This document shows, piece after piece, positions 6,272-7,676 of a stretch of 7,676 bases of DNA (the first letter of the stretch is position 1; the number at the start of each line of letters is the position of its first letter). The notes under the pieces were generated by a model. It saw only the letters and a program-made list of their open reading frames with translations. It was not told the DNA's origin and did no database searches. This stretch comes from Deltaproteobacteria bacterium RBG_13_61_14 (GTDB taxonomy: Bacteria; RBG-13-61-14): NCBI GenBank assembly GCA_001797815.1, contig MGQK01000082.1:69381-77056 (forward strand), given 5' to 3'. A program made the translations under genes and the position numbers.

Positions 6272-7676
6272 ATGCCCAAGGCGATCATTCGCACGGCGCA
6301 AGCCGTGTTGGTTCAGGAGTTTGAACCGGGCGATTTGCTGGCGGATGTGATCCTGGCCGCGGGGATCTTGTTTGACCGGCCCTGTGCCGGCCGGGGCGCT
6401 TGCGGCAAGTGCCGGATGCAGGTGCGGGGTGCGCTCTCGGAGCCGACCCCGGCCGAGCTGGAAAATTTAACTCAAGAAGAATTGGCGCAGGGGATTCGAC
6501 TGACCTGCCAGACCCGGGCCAAAGGGGACGTGGAGGTCATTGCGGCCCCGGGCGCGGTGATTACGGATAAAATTTTCCAGGCGGTCGTGGACCTGTCCGC
6601 CTTTGACGGCGAGCCGGGTCTGGCCATTGACCTGGGCAGCACCACGGTGGCCGCCTTCCTGGTGGACCTGGCAACCGCGAAGCCGCTGGCTGGTTATGCG
6701 GTTTTGAATCGCCAGGCCGCGCACGGCGCCGAAGTGATCAGCCGGCTGGCCTTGGCCGAGCGCGAGCCGAAGTTATTACAAAACCTGGCTTGGCAAAGCA
6801 TATCCGAAGCCATCGAGGGTTTAAAACTACCGGTTCAGCTTCTATTGAGAATCCTCCAAGTGGTGATCGTGGGCAACACCGCCATGCACCATTTACTCCT
6901 GGGCTTGCCAGTGGCCGACTTGGTGCGCTCGCCTTTTGAACCTTTTAGCAAAAAAGCCACAAAGAAATTCTTCGAAGACTTTTTGAATGATGATTTACTG
7001 AACCGGAATGTCGCAATTCCATTTTACCAAAATTCCAAGGTTCATTTTCTTTTTCCTCCTTTGATCGGCGGCTTTGTCGGCTCGGACGCGCTCGCCTGTC
7101 TGCTCTATTTCGGCTTCGATCATGCGGACGAGCCTTTGGCCGCGCTGGATCTGGGCACCAACGGCGAAGTCCTGCTCACCGACGGCCGGCGCATCGCGGC
7201 CGCCAGCACCGCGGCCGGGCCGGCCTTTGAGGGCGTCAACATCAGTTGCGGCATGCGCGCGCTGCCGGGCGCGATTGTCCGGGCTTATGGGGATAAGGGC
7301 AAGTTTTCGGTAGAGACGATAGAGGATGTCGAGCCAAAGGGCCTTGCCGGATCGGGTCTTATCAGTTTGGTCCGAGTGCTCCGCGATCTGGGTTGGATCG
7401 AAAATTCCGGCAAACTGGTCAAGGGTTCCAAAGGGTCTAAGAAGTTGCGACTTCGAGGAGAAGGCCATGAGAAAAAACTTTGGCTGACCGAGAAAGTGTA
7501 TCTCAGCCAACACGATATCCGGGAACTGCAGAAGGCCAAGGCCGCGGTCCGGGCGGCGCTGGACATCTTGCTGCAGAGGCTCGCGCTCAAGCCCGGGGAT
7601 TTGCGCCGGGTGATCCTGACCGGGTCGTTCGGCGGCCGGGTGCCGGTGGAAGATGCGCTGGCGCTGGGGCTGTTGC
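6272..7676 (+). CDS. RACo-like [2Fe-2S]/ASKHA activator of corrinoid enzymes, C-terminus beyond window
   Basis: The frame stays open from ATG at 6272 to the window end (468 codons). Residues 1-95 form a plant-type ferredoxin domain with Cys38, Cys44, Cys47 and Cys79 in the CX5CX2C...C spacing that binds [2Fe-2S]. After a short linker comes an ASKHA ATPase region: AIDLGSTTVAAF (118-129), VGNTAMHHLLLGLP (200-213), LDLGTNGEV (292-300), AAGPAFEG (314-321) and LTGSFGG (449-455). This is the architecture of RACo and the DUF4445 family, which use ATP to drive low-potential electron transfer that restores the Co(I) state of corrinoid proteins in methyl transfer (Wood-Ljungdahl or methyltransferase systems). 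Family members are about 600-650 residues, so roughly a quarter is missing. AGGAA lies 3 nt before the ATG, a tight spacing. The segment coding residues about 167-262 is distinctly AT-richer than the rest. No corrinoid protein or methyltransferase is visible in the window. Confidence 0.9.
   Translation, partial: MPKAIIRTAQAVLVQEFEPGDLLADVILAAGILFDRPCAGRGACGKCRMQVRGALSEPTPAELENLTQEELAQGIRLTCQTRAKGDVEVIAAPGAVITDKIFQAVVDLSAFDGEPGLAIDLGSTTVAAFLVDLATAKPLAGYAVLNRQAAHGAEVISRLALAEREPKLLQNLAWQSISEAIEGLKLPVQLLLRILQVVIVGNTAMHHLLLGLPVADLVRSPFEPFSKKATKKFFEDFLNDDLLNRNVAIPFYQNSKVHFLFPPLIGGFVGSDALACLLYFGFDHADEPLAALDLGTNGEVLLTDGRRIAAASTAAGPAFEGVNISCGMRALPGAIVRAYGDKGKFSVETIEDVEPKGLAGSGLISLVRVLRDLGWIENSGKLVKGSKGSKKLRLRGEGHEKKLWLTEKVYLSQHDIRELQKAKAAVRAALDILLQRLALKPGDLRRVILTGSFGGRVPVEDALALGLL

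Overview
The window is GC-rich, densely coding bacterial DNA. It holds five protein genes, two of them cut by the window edges, with short intergenic gaps and one small transposon-like repeat. I recognise no rRNA, tRNA, CRISPR array or intact insertion sequence. The gene set suggests a Gram-negative-type bacterium with anaerobic or microaerobic respiration: system II cytochrome c maturation, a PilZ/cyclic-nucleotide receptor-like protein, a TMTC-like membrane glycosyltransferase with TPRs, and a ferredoxin/ASKHA activator of corrinoid enzymes. Such a mix is common in Desulfobacterota-like, Omnitrophota-like and other uncultivated anaerobic lineages, but I cannot assign a phylum from the sequence alone.

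Layout. Positions 1-1198 (minus strand) are the first 399 codons of a CcsB/CcsA (ResC-like) haem-handling protein, whose end lies outside the window. Positions 1245-1376 are a MITE-like element with 15-bp terminal inverted repeats and two internal hairpins in mirror arrangement. It abuts the stop codon of the next minus-strand gene. Positions 1377-2378 (minus) encode a PilZ-like plus cyclic-nucleotide-binding protein. Positions 2379-2467 are a divergent promoter region with two back-to-back sigma70-like promoters. Positions 2468-4723 (plus) encode a polytopic GT-C/TMTC-like protein with a TPR C-terminal half. Its stop overlaps the start of a cytoplasmic GH51 alpha-L-arabinofuranosidase (4723-6222). 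After a 49-bp gap with two small inverted repeats, 6272-7676 (plus) encodes the first 468 codons of a RACo-like [2Fe-2S]/ASKHA protein, cut by the window end.

How they work together. The minus-strand pair was probably one transcription unit before the MITE entered. The plus-strand glycosyltransferase and arabinofuranosidase are translationally coupled (TGATG overlap with a strong ribosome-binding site), which is the clearest functional link in the window and suggests joint glycan handling. The RACo-like gene may be read through from this pair, but its function (reductive activation of corrinoid proteins) is unrelated to glycans.

There is no clearly undescribed system here. The observations most worth a second look are a large membrane insertion in CcsB between its first periplasmic histidine and its WWD motif, the nested-palindrome MITE, the coupled glycosyltransferase/arabinofuranosidase pair, and the compact divergent promoter with a possible leaderless GTG start.
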